NCBI RefSeq assembly: GCF_030285665.1
Contig: NZ_CP127295.1
Coordinates: forward strand, 8,928,001-8,992,000
Direction: 5' to 3'
Origin: Amycolatopsis mongoliensis
GTDB lineage: Bacteria; Actinomycetota; Actinomycetes; Mycobacteriales; Pseudonocardiaceae
Length of the DNA stretch: 64,000 nucleotides
The position numbers and the translations under genes are program-made. Positions 47,316-56,105 of this stretch are shown one piece after another; position 1 is the first letter of the stretch; each line of letters opens with the position of its first letter. The notes under the pieces are model-generated. The model saw only the letters and a program-made list of their open reading frames with translations, was not told the DNA's origin and ran no database searches.

Positions 47316-48105
47316 CATCCTGCTCAAGACGCTGCACGACCAGCGACGCGGCCTGCTCGCGTGGTCGGTGAGCCTGCTCCTGCTCGTGGCCATGTACGTG
47401 GCACTCTGGCCCAGCATCCGCGACCAGCCGACCATGGGCCAGTTCCTGCAGAACATGCCCGAAGCCATGCGCGCGCTGTTCGCCGCGTCCGGCGCGGACA
47501 TGTCCACGCCGACCGGCTACGTGCAGGTCGAACTGCTCTCGTTCATGGGGCCGATGCTGTTGCTGATCTACGCGATCACCACGGGCGCGGCGGGCATCGC
47601 GGGCGAGGAGGACCGGCACACCCTCGAACTGCTCATGGCGAACCCGGTCAGCCGGACCCGGGTCGTGCTGGAGAAGTTCGGCGCTCTCGTCGTGGGCACG
47701 CTGCTGCTCGCCCTGGTCGCCGGGCTGGCCCTGGTGCTCGAAGGCCGTCTCGCTGGGCTCACGCTGCCCGCCGGCAACGTCGCGGCCGCGATGCTCCACA
47801 TGGCGTTGCTGGCCCTCGTCTTCGGCGCGCTCGCCGCCGCGATCGGCGGCCTGACCGGGCACGGCGGCGCCAGCCGCGCGATCCCGGCGGTGGTCGCCGT
47901 CGTCGCGTACGTGCTCAACGGCCTGGCTCCGGTGGTGTCCTGGCTGGAACCCGCCCGGAAGATCTCCCCGTTCTTCCAGTACATCGGGCACGACCCGCTC
48001 CGGAACGGCGTCTCCGCGCCCGCGGTCCTGGTCGCCCTGCTCACCACCGTCGTGCTCGCCGCCGTGGCCGTCGTGGGGTTCCGCCGCCGCGACCTGGCCG
48101 CGTGA
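47305..48105 (+). CDS. ABC-2 type exporter permease
   Basis: 266 residues, six predicted helices, with a soluble loop after helix 1 (PTMGQFLQNMPEAMRALFA) and the conserved EEDRHTLELLMANPVSRTRVVLEK segment of ABC-2 permeases. The ATG at 47305 lies inside the end of the ATPase gene; a GTG at 47296 is an alternative. It works with the preceding ATPase. Confidence 0.85.
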   Translation: MLRDILLKTLHDQRRGLLAWSVSLLLLVAMYVALWPSIRDQPTMGQFLQNMPEAMRALFAASGADMSTPTGYVQVELLSFMGPMLLLIYAITTGAAGIAGEEDRHTLELLMANPVSRTRVVLEKFGALVVGTLLLALVAGLALVLEGRLAGLTLPAGNVAAAMLHMALLALVFGALAAAIGGLTGHGGASRAIPAVVAVVAYVLNGLAPVVSWLEPARKISPFFQYIGHDPLRNGVSAPAVLVALLTTVVLAAVAVVGFRRRDLAA

Positions 48106-48135
48106 GCGGCCTTGGGTGAGCCACCGGGTCCCCGC

Positions 48136-49572
48136 TCAGCCGGTGTCGCCCAGGTAGGTGATCTCCTGGATCCGGTCCTGGTAGCCGCCCGGGCCGGGCG
48201 CGAGGTGGACCAGCCAGACCAGCACGGCCGCACTCGCCGGACCGGGTGGCACCGGGATCCTGGTCGTGCCCGATGCCAGCGTCGCGGTCGCCAGCGGGAC
48301 GGTATCGGCAAGGGCGGCCGGTGCCGAGGCTGCGACGCGGATCTCCACCACCGATCCGGCGCTGGGTGAGGAGACGTCCACCTCGCGCACCCGCAGCGGA
48401 CGCCCGAAGCCGGCCAGCAGCCCGACCCCCGGGGCGAACTTCGGGAACTGCTCCCGGTACTGGTCGGTGGGCCACGCGGTCGCCGGATCACCGTCGACGG
48501 CCAGCCCGGCCTCGCGCGGGTGGTCGGGGCTTCCGGTCACGCTGTACACGGTCACGCTGTCGGGCCGGACCGGCGCGGGAGCGGCCGGCGTCGTCGAAGA
48601 CGGGGCCGGCGGTGGGGCGGGACGCGGCCGGACCGCCGTCGGCGCCGGCGAAGACGCGGGCTCCGGGGCTCCGGCCGGGGCACGGTCGAACAGCCCGCTC
48701 ACCTGCGTCACCCCACCGGCGACGAGCACCACGACCGCGATGGCCAGGATCGTGGTGAGCATCGAGTACCGGGTGCGGTGACCGGCGCGCACGGGCCGGG
48801 TCGGGTCGGCAGACCGGGCCGGCACGCGGCGGGCAGCGGGCGGTTCGGCGCCGAGAGCACCGGACTCGAAGTCCGCCATCGCCTCCAGCAGCGGCGTGGC
48901 CGTGTGGATCTCGCCCAGCCCGGGGCAGCCGAGGCTCAACTGCACCGCGAGCCGCAACGGCTCCGGAACGGCGTCGGGCAGGCATTCGGCCGCGCCGGGA
49001 GCCGGCCACTGGCCGACGATCAGCGAGTACAGCAGCGCGCCCAGGCCGAAGACGTCCTCCCGCTGCGTCGCGGTCGGCGCCGGCCCGGGGAAGGCCAGCA
49101 CCAGCGCGCCGTCCGGCCCGACCTTGGTCCGTTGTGGACAGTCGATTCCGGCGAGCAGGCCGCGGTGGTGGAGGTGGTCGACCGCGGTGGCCAACGGGAG
49201 CAGCATCCGGCAGGCCCGCTCGGGCGGGACCGGAGCGCGTCGCACGGCCTCGAGCACCTCCGGGCCGGGCGTCCACGCGGCGACGACCAGGCCCACCGCC
49301 CCGCCGCCGGGCTCCTCGTCCGGACCGAGAACGTCGAGTACGGGTGCCACGGCCGGTTCCGCGGCCGCCGCGGTCAGCCGGGCGTGCTCCAGCACGCGTG
49401 CACCTTCGCCGAAGGGGTGGCCGTCGGGGCCGGCGGTGAGCACGGTGACCGCGACGTCCCGCGCGTCCGCTGCGTCGTGGGCCAACCAGAACTCGGCACC
49501 GGCACGGGTGGCACCACACCGGCTCGACAGGTGGTAGCGACCGTCGGCGAGAGAGGTACCCGTGACCAGCAT
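48136..49572 (-). CDS. Membrane pseudokinase with extracytoplasmic discoidin-like domain
   Basis: 478 residues. The N-terminal kinase-like lobe (about 10-250) keeps shape motifs (LADGRYHLSSRCG, LPLATAVDHLHHRGLLAGI, EDVFGLGALLYSLIVGQWP) but lacks HRD and DFG; GIDCPQRTKVGPDGALVLA takes their place, so it should not phosphorylate. One helix (MLTTILAIAVVVLVAGGV) leads to a Pro/Ala linker and an extracytoplasmic beta-domain (GLAVDGDPATAWPTDQYREQ, VREVDVSSPSAGSVVEIRV). This resembles the pseudokinase part of mycobacterial MviN (Rv3910) and its FhaA partner system. The ATG at 49572 is followed by the kinase lobe; the Shine-Dalgarno sequence is poorly spaced. Confidence 0.75.
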   Translation of the reverse strand: MLVTGTSLADGRYHLSSRCGATRAGAEFWLAHDAADARDVAVTVLTAGPDGHPFGEGARVLEHARLTAAAAEPAVAPVLDVLGPDEEPGGGAVGLVVAAWTPGPEVLEAVRRAPVPPERACRMLLPLATAVDHLHHRGLLAGIDCPQRTKVGPDGALVLAFPGPAPTATQREDVFGLGALLYSLIVGQWPAPGAAECLPDAVPEPLRLAVQLSLGCPGLGEIHTATPLLEAMADFESGALGAEPPAARRVPARSADPTRPVRAGHRTRYSMLTTILAIAVVVLVAGGVTQVSGLFDRAPAGAPEPASSPAPTAVRPRPAPPPAPSSTTPAAPAPVRPDSVTVYSVTGSPDHPREAGLAVDGDPATAWPTDQYREQFPKFAPGVGLLAGFGRPLRVREVDVSSPSAGSVVEIRVAASAPAALADTVPLATATLASGTTRIPVPPGPASAAVLVWLVHLAPGPGGYQDRIQEITYLGDTG

Positions 49573-49608
49573 CTCCCCAGTGCACCCGGGCCACGGAGCT
49601 TCCCACAA

Positions 49609-49622
49609 GAGCACAAAGTCTT
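49609..49622. promoter_or_regulatory. Weak DosR-like box near the pseudokinase start
   Basis: GAGCACAAAGTCTT matches GGGCCNAAAGTCCC at about 10 of 14. It lies 37 bp from the pseudokinase ATG and about 130 bp from the hibernation-factor start. Confidence 0.3.
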
Positions 49623-49669
49623 CGGTGGCAACGCTTGTGCCCTGCACAGGGCGGAAGTGCCGCGCACAG

Positions 49670-49683
49670 GTGTCCTTCGGCCC
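49670..49683. promoter_or_regulatory. DosR-like box upstream of the hibernation factor
   Basis: The minus strand reads GGGCCGAAGGACAC, about 11 of 14 against GGGCCNAAAGTCCC. It is 68-81 bp before the GTG start, a usual place for an activator site. Confidence 0.45.
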
Positions 49684-49696
49684 TTTCAGCCGACCT

Positions 49697-49731
49697 GGGA
49701 TCCGTCGTACCCAGGAGGTACGACGGATCCC
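49697..49731 (+). promoter_or_regulatory. Perfect 15-bp hairpin in the hibernation-factor leader
   Basis: GGGATCCGTCGTACC (49697-49711) pairs with GGTACGACGGATCCC (49717-49731); the loop is CAGGA. It ends 5 nt before the ribosome binding site AAAGGA (49737-49742). It has no T tract. It may stabilise the mRNA, bind a factor, or end read-through. Confidence 0.65.
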
Positions 49732-49750
49732 CACCGAAAGGATGGCAGCA

Positions 49751-50554
49751 GTGACTCCTCCCCGGACCTCCAGCGCCGTCACCGTCGAAGTGAGCACCGA
49801 CGGACGCGAACTGTCCCACGCACCCGACTACGCCCGCCGCAAGATCGGCGCCCTGCTCCACCTCGCCCACGGTCCCGTGCTCTCCGCGCACGTCCGGCTG
49901 ACCCGCCACCCCGATCCCGCCGTGCCCTACCCGGTCACAGCGCACGCCGACATCGACGTCGACGGCCGGCTCGTGCACGCCCACGCCGACGGGGAAAACT
50001 CCACCGAAGCGATCGACCGGCTCGAGGACCGGCTGGCACACCGGCTGGAACGCGCGGCCGAACACTGGGAAGCCCGCCGTGGCCGCATGCCCGCCACCGA
50101 ACCGCACGAGTGGCGGCACCAGTCCGAACCCGCCCGCCACGACAGCTGGTACCCGCGACCGGAAGCAGACCGCGAAACCATCCCCCACTTCTCGTACACC
50201 CCGCACCCCTGCACCGTCGACGAAGCCGCCGTCGACCTCGGCCGGCTCGGTCACGAATTCCAGCTGTTCACCGAAGCCGGCACCGGCCGCGACGCCGTCC
50301 TCTACCGCGCCGGCGCCACCGGATTCCGGCTGGCCCTGCTCACCCCGCCCGCGGCAGGCGAACTGGCCCGGTTCCGGCTCCCCCTGACGATCAGCGCACA
50401 GCCGGCACCGCTGCTGTCCACCGCCGAGGCGATCGTCCGGCTCAACGACCTCGGACTGCCGTTCCTGTTCCACACCGACGCCGAACACGGCCGCGGCGCC
50501 GTGCTCTACCACCGCTACGACGGCCACTACGGGCTCATCGTCCCCGCGGAATGA
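49751..50554 (+). CDS. Ribosome hibernation factor, RafH-like (long HPF with two C-terminal domains)
   Basis: 267 residues. The N-terminal S30AE/HPF domain (about 8-110) contains VTVEVSTDGRELSHAPDYAR and ADGENSTEAIDRLEDRLAHRLERA. Two C-terminal S30AE-C-like modules follow: VDEAAVDLGRLGHEFQLFTE with VLYRAG, and STAEAIVRLNDLGLPFLFHT with VLYHRYDG. Standard long HPF has one such module; the doubled form is like mycobacterial RafH, a DosR-regulated factor that silences ribosomes in hypoxia. AAAGGA (49737-49742) sets the GTG at 49751; an ATG at 49742 is too close. Confidence 0.82.
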   Translation: MTPPRTSSAVTVEVSTDGRELSHAPDYARRKIGALLHLAHGPVLSAHVRLTRHPDPAVPYPVTAHADIDVDGRLVHAHADGENSTEAIDRLEDRLAHRLERAAEHWEARRGRMPATEPHEWRHQSEPARHDSWYPRPEADRETIPHFSYTPHPCTVDEAAVDLGRLGHEFQLFTEAGTGRDAVLYRAGATGFRLALLTPPAAGELARFRLPLTISAQPAPLLSTAEAIVRLNDLGLPFLFHTDAEHGRGAVLYHRYDGHYGLIVPAE

Positions 50555-50556
50555 CA

Positions 50557-50587
50557 GCGGCCGAGCCGGGTCGCCGGGCTCGGCCGC
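50557..50587. terminator. Terminator between convergent genes
   Basis: GCGGCCGAGCC (50557-50567) pairs with GGCTCGGCCGC (50577-50587), loop of 9 nt, just after the hibernation-factor stop and before the stop of the convergent USP gene. Confidence 0.7.
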
Positions 50588-50619
50588 GCCGCGCTCCGCC
50601 CGCTCTCTTCAGGCGGGCT

Positions 50620-51519
50620 TCACGGCCGGGCCGGGGGGACGACGGCGACAGGGCAGGTCGCATGGTGGATCAGCGCCTGGCTGGTCGAGCCCAGCAGCAG
50701 GCCGCGGAAGCCGCCCCGGCCGCGAGATCCGACCACGACGAGCTGGGCCGTGTGCGCGTGGCCCAGCAAGGTGCGCGCGGGCCCGTCGGTGGCGATCTCC
50801 AGCTGGACCGGCACATCGGGATACCGGCCCCGGAACGGAGTGAGCCGCTCCTCCAGCAACCGCAACTGCTCGTCCCGGACCTGTCCCCAGTTCGTCGCCA
50901 GCGAGGACTCCCAGGCGATGGCGATGGCCTGGTCCATCCAGGTGTGCACGGCCAGCAGCGGGACACCGCGGGTGGCGGCGGCCTGGAACGCGAACGGGAT
51001 TGCCGCCGCGCCGGCCGGGGACTCGTCCACGCCGACCACCACCGGGCCGTCCTGCGGCGCTCCGGTCGCAGCATCGGCCTCGCGGACGACCACGACCGGG
51101 CAGTGCCCGTGGGAAGCCACCGCCACCGCGACCGAGCCGACCAGCAGGCCGCTGAACCCACCCAGGCCGCGTGAGCCGAGCACCAGCAGTTCCGCCGAGG
51201 TCGACCGGCCGATCAGGTGCTCGGCGGCCCAGCCGTTGGTCAGTTCCGTGCTGACCCGGACCTCCGGTGCGGCCTCCTTGGCCGCGTCCCGGGCCGCGGC
51301 GAGCCAGGCCCGCCCTTCCTCCACCAGCACGTACTTGTAGGCGCCCAGCGCCCCCGCGAACGGCACGGCCACCGGGACCAGGGCACACACGTGCACGACC
51401 ACCAGGGGCAGGTCACGCCGGACGGCTTCGCGCGCGGCCCAGCACACCGCCTGGGTGGCCGAGGTGGAGCCGTCCACGCCCACCACGACCGGCCGGGTCA
51501 CCGTCACCTCTGTCGTCAC
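50620..51519 (-). CDS. Tandem universal stress protein (UspA x2)
   Basis: 299 residues, two UspA domains (about 8-148 and 158-295). ATP-binding motifs: LGSRGLGGFSGLLVGSVA in domain 1 and VGSRGRGGFRGLLLGSTS in domain 2; both domains start with VVVGVDGS / VVVGVDES. The start is GTG 51519 after GGGGGTGGGA. It is convergent with the hibernation factor, and a DosR-like box lies 134-147 bp upstream. It is the second double-USP of the window. Confidence 0.9.
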   Translation of the reverse strand: MTTEVTVTRPVVVGVDGSTSATQAVCWAAREAVRRDLPLVVVHVCALVPVAVPFAGALGAYKYVLVEEGRAWLAAARDAAKEAAPEVRVSTELTNGWAAEHLIGRSTSAELLVLGSRGLGGFSGLLVGSVAVAVASHGHCPVVVVREADAATGAPQDGPVVVGVDESPAGAAAIPFAFQAAATRGVPLLAVHTWMDQAIAIAWESSLATNWGQVRDEQLRLLEERLTPFRGRYPDVPVQLEIATDGPARTLLGHAHTAQLVVVGSRGRGGFRGLLLGSTSQALIHHATCPVAVVPPARP

Positions 51520-51652
51520 ATCCCACCCCCGCGGTCGCCGGGGTGGTCCACGGCGACGAGTCGGCTCCTCGCGTGGCCGTCGTGCCCGCGATCAGGCGTC
51601 ACCCTGCCCGGTTCGGTCCCCGGCCGACGAGAGCCGTCCTGCTCATGCGGAG

Positions 51653-51666
51653 AGGACTTAGTTCCC
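51653..51666. promoter_or_regulatory. DosR-like box upstream of the second USP
   Basis: AGGACTTAGTTCCC matches GGGACTWWAGTCCC at about 11 of 14 positions. It is the only such site in the 440-bp divergent gap between the USP and the monooxygenase gene. Confidence 0.45.
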
Positions 51667-51954
51667 CTCGGGGGCTCAACGATCTCGGTGACCGCGGGCG
51701 CCGAGCCCAAGTCGATTCTCGGCACCACCAGGCGCGGCCGGCCCTGACCAGAACTCAGCGGGCTTGTCAACGGGCGCACCAAGAGTGGACGCTCACAGTG
51801 CGTTCCGGACAGGTCCGCGGCTACGGTGGAACCGCACACGAAACTGCATCCCGGTTGGTAGTCCGGGTCGCTGGCCGGCGAAGTTCCCCGGTCGCGCAAC
51901 ATCCTTGCCTGACGGGTGAGGCCCCGGTGTGTTCCGAGTAAGCGACTATGCACT
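51667..51954. other. Remainder of the USP/monooxygenase divergent gap
   Basis: About 290 bp. No gene, tRNA or strong hairpin seen. It should contain the monooxygenase promoter, but no clear -35/-10 pair is visible. Confidence 0.35.
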
Positions 51955-51963
51955 GGGAGCACT

Positions 51964-53178
51964 GTGTCCGAGATCCGTATCGTCATCGCCGGCGCCGGGC
52001 TGGCCGGCCTGACGCTGGCCCACTACCTGCACCGCCACGGCATTCAGGTGACCGTCTACGAGCGCGACAACGGCCTGTCGGCGCGCGAGGCCGGGTACCG
52101 GGTGCACATCAATTCGACCGGAACCTCCGCCCTGCACGCCGCACTGGAACCGCGGTCGTGGGAGTTGTTCCTGGCGACCTGCGGCATGCCCGACGACGAC
52201 ATGCTGCTCTTCGACGAACAGCTCACCCCGCGCCCGCCACGCGACAAGGCCGCGTCCAAGGGCACCGGGGCGCCCGCCGAGATCCCCGAACACCTCGCGG
52301 TGTGCCGTTCGACCCTGCGCCGGATCCTCTTCCTCGGCCTCGAAGACGTCGTGCACTTCGGTGCCAAGGTCACCGGCTACCGGAGCAACCCCGACTCGAC
52401 GGTCACCGCGCTGCTGGAGGACGGCGGCACGGCCGAGGCCGACCTCCTCGTAGCGGCCGACGGCATCAATTCCGCCGTGCGAGCCCAACGGCTGCCGCAG
52501 GTCCGGGTCGCCGACCTCGGTGCCCGATCGATCGCCGCCAAGATCCCCCTCACCGCGGAGACCAAGGCGAAGCTCCCGGCGCAGCTGTACAACGCGTTCT
52601 CCATGGCCTACGACGGCGACTTCACCGGGCTCACCCTCGGCCCCCTGGACCGCACCGACCCGCACTCGCCCCTGATCACCCGGCAGGACCCCGAGTTCCG
52701 GCAGGAGGCCCGGGAGAACTACGCGCTGAGCATCTTCAACTCGACGGTCGAGCACATGCTCCCGGACGCAGAGCTGTTCGGCGCCGGACCGGACGAGCTG
52801 AAAGCCTACGTGCTGCGGCGGCTGGCCACCTGGCATCCCGCGCTGGTGGGGATCGTCCGGCTCTGGGACACCGCGACCGTGCAAGCCCTCGCCGTCCGCA
52901 GCTGTGTGCCGGTCGCCACTTGGGAACCGTCGGCCGTGACCGTCATGGGCGACGCCATCCACGCGATGAGCCCGGCGCTGGGCATCGGTGCCAACACGGC
53001 ACTGCGAGACGCACACGTTCTCGGCAGCCGGCTGCTGGCCGCGGCCCACGGCGACACGACTCTGCTCGGCGGCACCGCCGCCTACGAGGAATCGATGCGC
53101 GAGTACGCCTACCGGGCGCTGCGGAAGTCGGCGTTCGTCGGGCAGCAGGTGATCGGCCACCTCCCGCTGCCCGAGTAG
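51964..53178 (+). CDS. FAD-dependent aromatic-type monooxygenase
   Basis: 404 residues of the PHBH-like class A flavin monooxygenase family. FAD-binding GAGLAGLTLAHYL at about residues 9-21 and VYERD; the DG motif is VAADGINSAVRAQRL; the GD motif is VTVMGDAIHAMSPALGIGANTALRDAHVL. It inserts oxygen into an aromatic or polyketide-like substrate using NAD(P)H. The GTG at 51964 follows GGGAG (51955-51959). It stands alone, with a strong terminator after it. The substrate is unknown. Confidence 0.87.
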   Translation: MSEIRIVIAGAGLAGLTLAHYLHRHGIQVTVYERDNGLSAREAGYRVHINSTGTSALHAALEPRSWELFLATCGMPDDDMLLFDEQLTPRPPRDKAASKGTGAPAEIPEHLAVCRSTLRRILFLGLEDVVHFGAKVTGYRSNPDSTVTALLEDGGTAEADLLVAADGINSAVRAQRLPQVRVADLGARSIAAKIPLTAETKAKLPAQLYNAFSMAYDGDFTGLTLGPLDRTDPHSPLITRQDPEFRQEARENYALSIFNSTVEHMLPDAELFGAGPDELKAYVLRRLATWHPALVGIVRLWDTATVQALAVRSCVPVATWEPSAVTVMGDAIHAMSPALGIGANTALRDAHVLGSRLLAAAHGDTTLLGGTAAYEESMREYAYRALRKSAFVGQQVIGHLPLPE

Positions 53179-53185
53179 CCCGAGC

Positions 53186-53215
53186 GGTGGTCCAGGGCAC
53201 CTGCCCTGGACCACC
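53186..53215. terminator. Strong bidirectional terminator
   Basis: GGTGGTCCAGGGCA (53186-53199) pairs perfectly with TGCCCTGGACCACC (53202-53215), lying 8 bp after the monooxygenase stop and before the convergent oxidase gene. Confidence 0.8.
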
Positions 53216-53322
53216 TCGCTCCCCCAGGTGGGTGGCCGCACGCCCCCGCCCGCCGGACGGCCGCAGTGCGGGACAGCGGGTTCCCCGCCGCGGAACCCGC
53301 CCCACGAGGTCGTTCGGCGGGC

Positions 53323-54465
53323 TCAGCTCACGCCCAGCCGGTCGAAGGTGAAGGGCCGCAGCGCTTCCGGGCGCTCTCCGTCGAGGGCCCAGTCCGCCAG
53401 CGCCTCGCCGACCGCCGGGGCCAGTGCGAAGCCGTGGCCGCTCCAGCCGGTGCCGGCGAACACCGAGCGGTGTCCGGGCACGGTGTCGATGACCGGGATC
53501 AGGTCGATGGTGCTGGTGTCGGCGCGGCTGTTGTCGACGGCGAGCACCTCGGCGCCACCCAGCGCCGGGATGGTGGCGGCCACGTCGGCCAGGCTGGCCC
53601 GCAGGACCGCCGGATCGGGCGTGCCGACGCCTCTCGCCGCGTCCCAGCCGCCCGGCCGTCCGCCGGACAGCATCACCTGGCCCTCGTCGGTCAGCTTCAC
53701 CGACAGCGCGCGCCGGGTGTGACCGACCTGGTGGTTCAGGGCGAAACCCGGTGGTGGCGCGACGAACGTGACCTGAGTGGCCTTCTCCCACACGGGCAGG
53801 CTCAGGCCGAACGAGTCCGCGAGCAACCGCGGCACCGCCCGGTTGGCCGCGAGGACCACCCCGCGGGTGGCGCGCAGTTCGTCGCCCTCGGCCAGGCGCA
53901 GCGTGACCGAGCCGTCGGGATGCGGGACGAGCCCGGTCGCCGCGGTGTGCTCGAGGACGCGTGCGCCCAGCTCGCCGGCGGCCTTGGCGAACGCCCTCGT
54001 CGTCGCCGGGTGGTCGCCTGTGCCGTCTTCGGGGGTGAACAGCGCGACCCGGATGTCGCCGGCGAGGCCCGGCTGCATTTCGTCCAGCCGCTCGCGGTCG
54101 ACGACCGAGCACGGGATGCCCGCCGCCTGCTGCGCTTGCGCCCGGGCGGGCACGCTCTGCCAGCCGGAAACCCCGGCGACCTCGACGTCGTAGACGCTGA
54201 GGAGGCCGTTGCGCCGGTAGCCGGTCGGCGCCCCGAGCGCCGAGTCCAGCTCCGGCCAGAGCTCCATCGCGCGCCGCGCCAGCGGCAGTTCCCTCAGGTC
54301 CCGGCCGCCGGCGCGGACCCCCCGGCGGCCCGGGCCGCCCGACGCGCCGGACGCGAGCTCGCCCGCTTCCAGCAGAACGGCTTCAGCGCCGCGGCGGGCG
54401 AGGTTCCACGCGGTGGCGGTGCCCACGACACCACCCCCGATGACGGCGTACTCGACGGATTGCAC
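53323..54465 (-). CDS. FAD-dependent amino acid oxidase (DAO family)
   Basis: 380 residues. The N-terminal dinucleotide fold is YAVIGGGVVGTATAWNLARRGAEAVLLEAG; GASGGPGRRGVRAGG follows, and the C-terminal FAD contact is FAGTGWSGHGFALAPAVGE. This is the glycine/sarcosine/D-amino-acid oxidase fold, which deaminates an amino or imino acid and makes H2O2. The GTG at 54465 has GGAGG eight bases before it. It is the last gene of an operon with an amino-acid-type ABC importer (16-bp gap), so it probably oxidises the imported compound. Confidence 0.85.
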   Translation of the reverse strand: MQSVEYAVIGGGVVGTATAWNLARRGAEAVLLEAGELASGASGGPGRRGVRAGGRDLRELPLARRAMELWPELDSALGAPTGYRRNGLLSVYDVEVAGVSGWQSVPARAQAQQAAGIPCSVVDRERLDEMQPGLAGDIRVALFTPEDGTGDHPATTRAFAKAAGELGARVLEHTAATGLVPHPDGSVTLRLAEGDELRATRGVVLAANRAVPRLLADSFGLSLPVWEKATQVTFVAPPPGFALNHQVGHTRRALSVKLTDEGQVMLSGGRPGGWDAARGVGTPDPAVLRASLADVAATIPALGGAEVLAVDNSRADTSTIDLIPVIDTVPGHRSVFAGTGWSGHGFALAPAVGEALADWALDGERPEALRPFTFDRLGVS

Positions 54466-54481
54466 GTGCGATTCCTCCCTT

Positions 54482-55246
54482 TCAGCCGACCCGCTCGAGG
54501 AAGCGGCGAGTGCGGTCCTCGCGCGGGGCGTCGAGGACCTGGTCCGCCGGCCCCCGTTCGACGATCCGGCCCTGGTCCATGAAGACGATCGTGTCCGCGA
54601 CCTGCCGGGCGAACCCCATTTCGTGCGTGACGATGACCATGGTCATGTCGTCCTCGGCCAGGTCGCGCAGGACGTCGAGGACCTCGCCGACCAGCTCGGG
54701 GTCCAGTGCGCTGGTGGGTTCGTCGAACAGCATGAGCTTCGGGTTCATGCACAGGGCGCGCGCGATGGCGACGCGCTGCTGCTGTCCGCCGGACAGCTGC
54801 GCCGGGTAGCTCGCGTGCTTGTCGGACAAACCCACTTTCGCCAGCAGCTCTTCGGCGCGCTCGAGGGCCTCGCGCCGCGGCACACCCAGCACGCGGACCG
54901 GCGCTTCGATCAGGTTCTGCAGCACCGTGAAGTGCGAGAACAGGTTGAACTGCTGGAACACCATCCCGATGTTCCGGCGCGCCCGGCGGGCCTGGCGCGG
55001 CGTCGCCTCCTGCAGGTCGGCGCCGGACCACCGGTAGCCGACCAGGCCGCCGTCCACGAGGATCGAGCCCGCCTGGATCTTCTCCAGGTTGTTGATGCAG
55101 CGCAGCAGCGTGCTCTTCCCGGAGCCCGAAGGCCCGATCAGGCAGACGACCTCGCCGGGCCGGACGACCAGGTCGACGTCGCGCAGGACGTGCAGGGCGC
55201 CGTACAGCTTGTGCACGCTCCGGATCTCCACCGCGGGTGTGGTCAC
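54482..55246 (-). CDS. Polar amino acid ABC importer ATPase (GlnQ-like)
   Basis: 254 residues. Walker [11 protein letters not shown]-loop [16 protein letters not shown], signature [15 protein letters not shown], Walker [17 protein letters not shown], and switch [13 protein letters not shown]: all standard for GlnQ/HisP-type ATPases. The GTG start overlaps the permease stop (GTGA at 55243-55246). It energises the uptake system encoded just upstream. Confidence 0.9.
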   Translation of the reverse strand: MTTPAVEIRSVHKLYGALHVLRDVDLVVRPGEVVCLIGPSGSGKSTLLRCINNLEKIQAGSILVDGGLVGYRWSGADLQEATPRQARRARRNIGMVFQQFNLFSHFTVLQNLIEAPVRVLGVPRREALERAEELLAKVGLSDKHASYPAQLSGGQQQRVAIARALCMNPKLMLFDEPTSALDPELVGEVLDVLRDLAEDDMTMVIVTHEMGFARQVADTIVFMDQGRIVERGPADQVLDAPREDRTRRFLERVG

Positions 55247-56103
55247 TGGCTCGCCTCCCCGCGGTTGAAGTGCCGTTCGATGCGTCGCTGGGCGACGGTG
55301 AGCAGAGCGGTGATGGCGAGGTACCAGAACGTCACGACCAGCAGCAGCGGGATCGTCTCGTAGGTGCGCGCGTAGATGATCTGCGCGCTGTAGACGAGTT
55401 CGGGCATCGCGATCACGCTGACGATCGACGTCGTCTTCACGACGTTGACGAACTGGTTGGTCAGCGGCGGGACGATGGCGCGCATCGCCTGCGGCAGGAT
55501 GATCCGGCGCAGCGCCAGTGCACCGGGCATCCCCAGCGCCTCGGCCGCTTCGCGCTGACCGCGGCCCACCGAGATGAGCCCGGCGCGGAAGATCTCCGCG
55601 CAGTACGCCGCCTCGTGCAGCGTCAGCCCGATGATCGCGGCACCGGCCACCGTGATGACGGTGTTGGTGTCCACCGCGAACAGGTCGGGTCCGGACGGGA
55701 TGCCGAGGGAGAGCTTCGGGTACAGCGCGGCCAGGTTGTAGAGCAGGAGCAGCAGCACGAGCAACGGCGTCGCGCGGAAGACCCAGACGTACGCGCCCGC
55801 TGCCGTCGTCAGCACCTTGTTGGCGGACTGGCGCATCATGGCCAGGACAACCCCGAGGACGATCGACAGCGCCATCGAAATCACGGCCAGCTCGACGGTG
55901 TGCCCCAGCCCGAGCAGGATCGAGGGGCTGAAGAGGTAGTGCCCGAACGCGGGCCAGGAGAAGTTCTCGTTCGTGAAGGCGGACGCGAGGAGCAGCGCGA
56001 CGACCACCGCCGCGACCGCGCCGGCGACCCACGTGCCGTACCTCCTCCGGCCGATGATCCGGGCCGGCAGCCGCGTTTCGGTGCCGTGGTCGAGGGAAAC
56101 CAT
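55243..56103 (-). CDS. Polar amino acid ABC permease (HisM family)
   Basis: 286 residues with an extra N-terminal helix and about five core helices. The PAAT permease EAA-type loop is [59 protein letters not shown] opens the domain. One permease type is present, so a homodimer is likely. The ATG at 56103 lies 2 bp after the binding-protein stop. Confidence 0.9.
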   Translation of the reverse strand: MVSLDHGTETRLPARIIGRRRYGTWVAGAVAAVVVALLLASAFTNENFSWPAFGHYLFSPSILLGLGHTVELAVISMALSIVLGVVLAMMRQSANKVLTTAAGAYVWVFRATPLLVLLLLLYNLAALYPKLSLGIPSGPDLFAVDTNTVITVAGAAIIGLTLHEAAYCAEIFRAGLISVGRGQREAAEALGMPGALALRRIILPQAMRAIVPPLTNQFVNVVKTTSIVSVIAMPELVYSAQIIYARTYETIPLLLVVTFWYLAITALLTVAQRRIERHFNRGEASQ

Positions 56104-56105
56104 GC

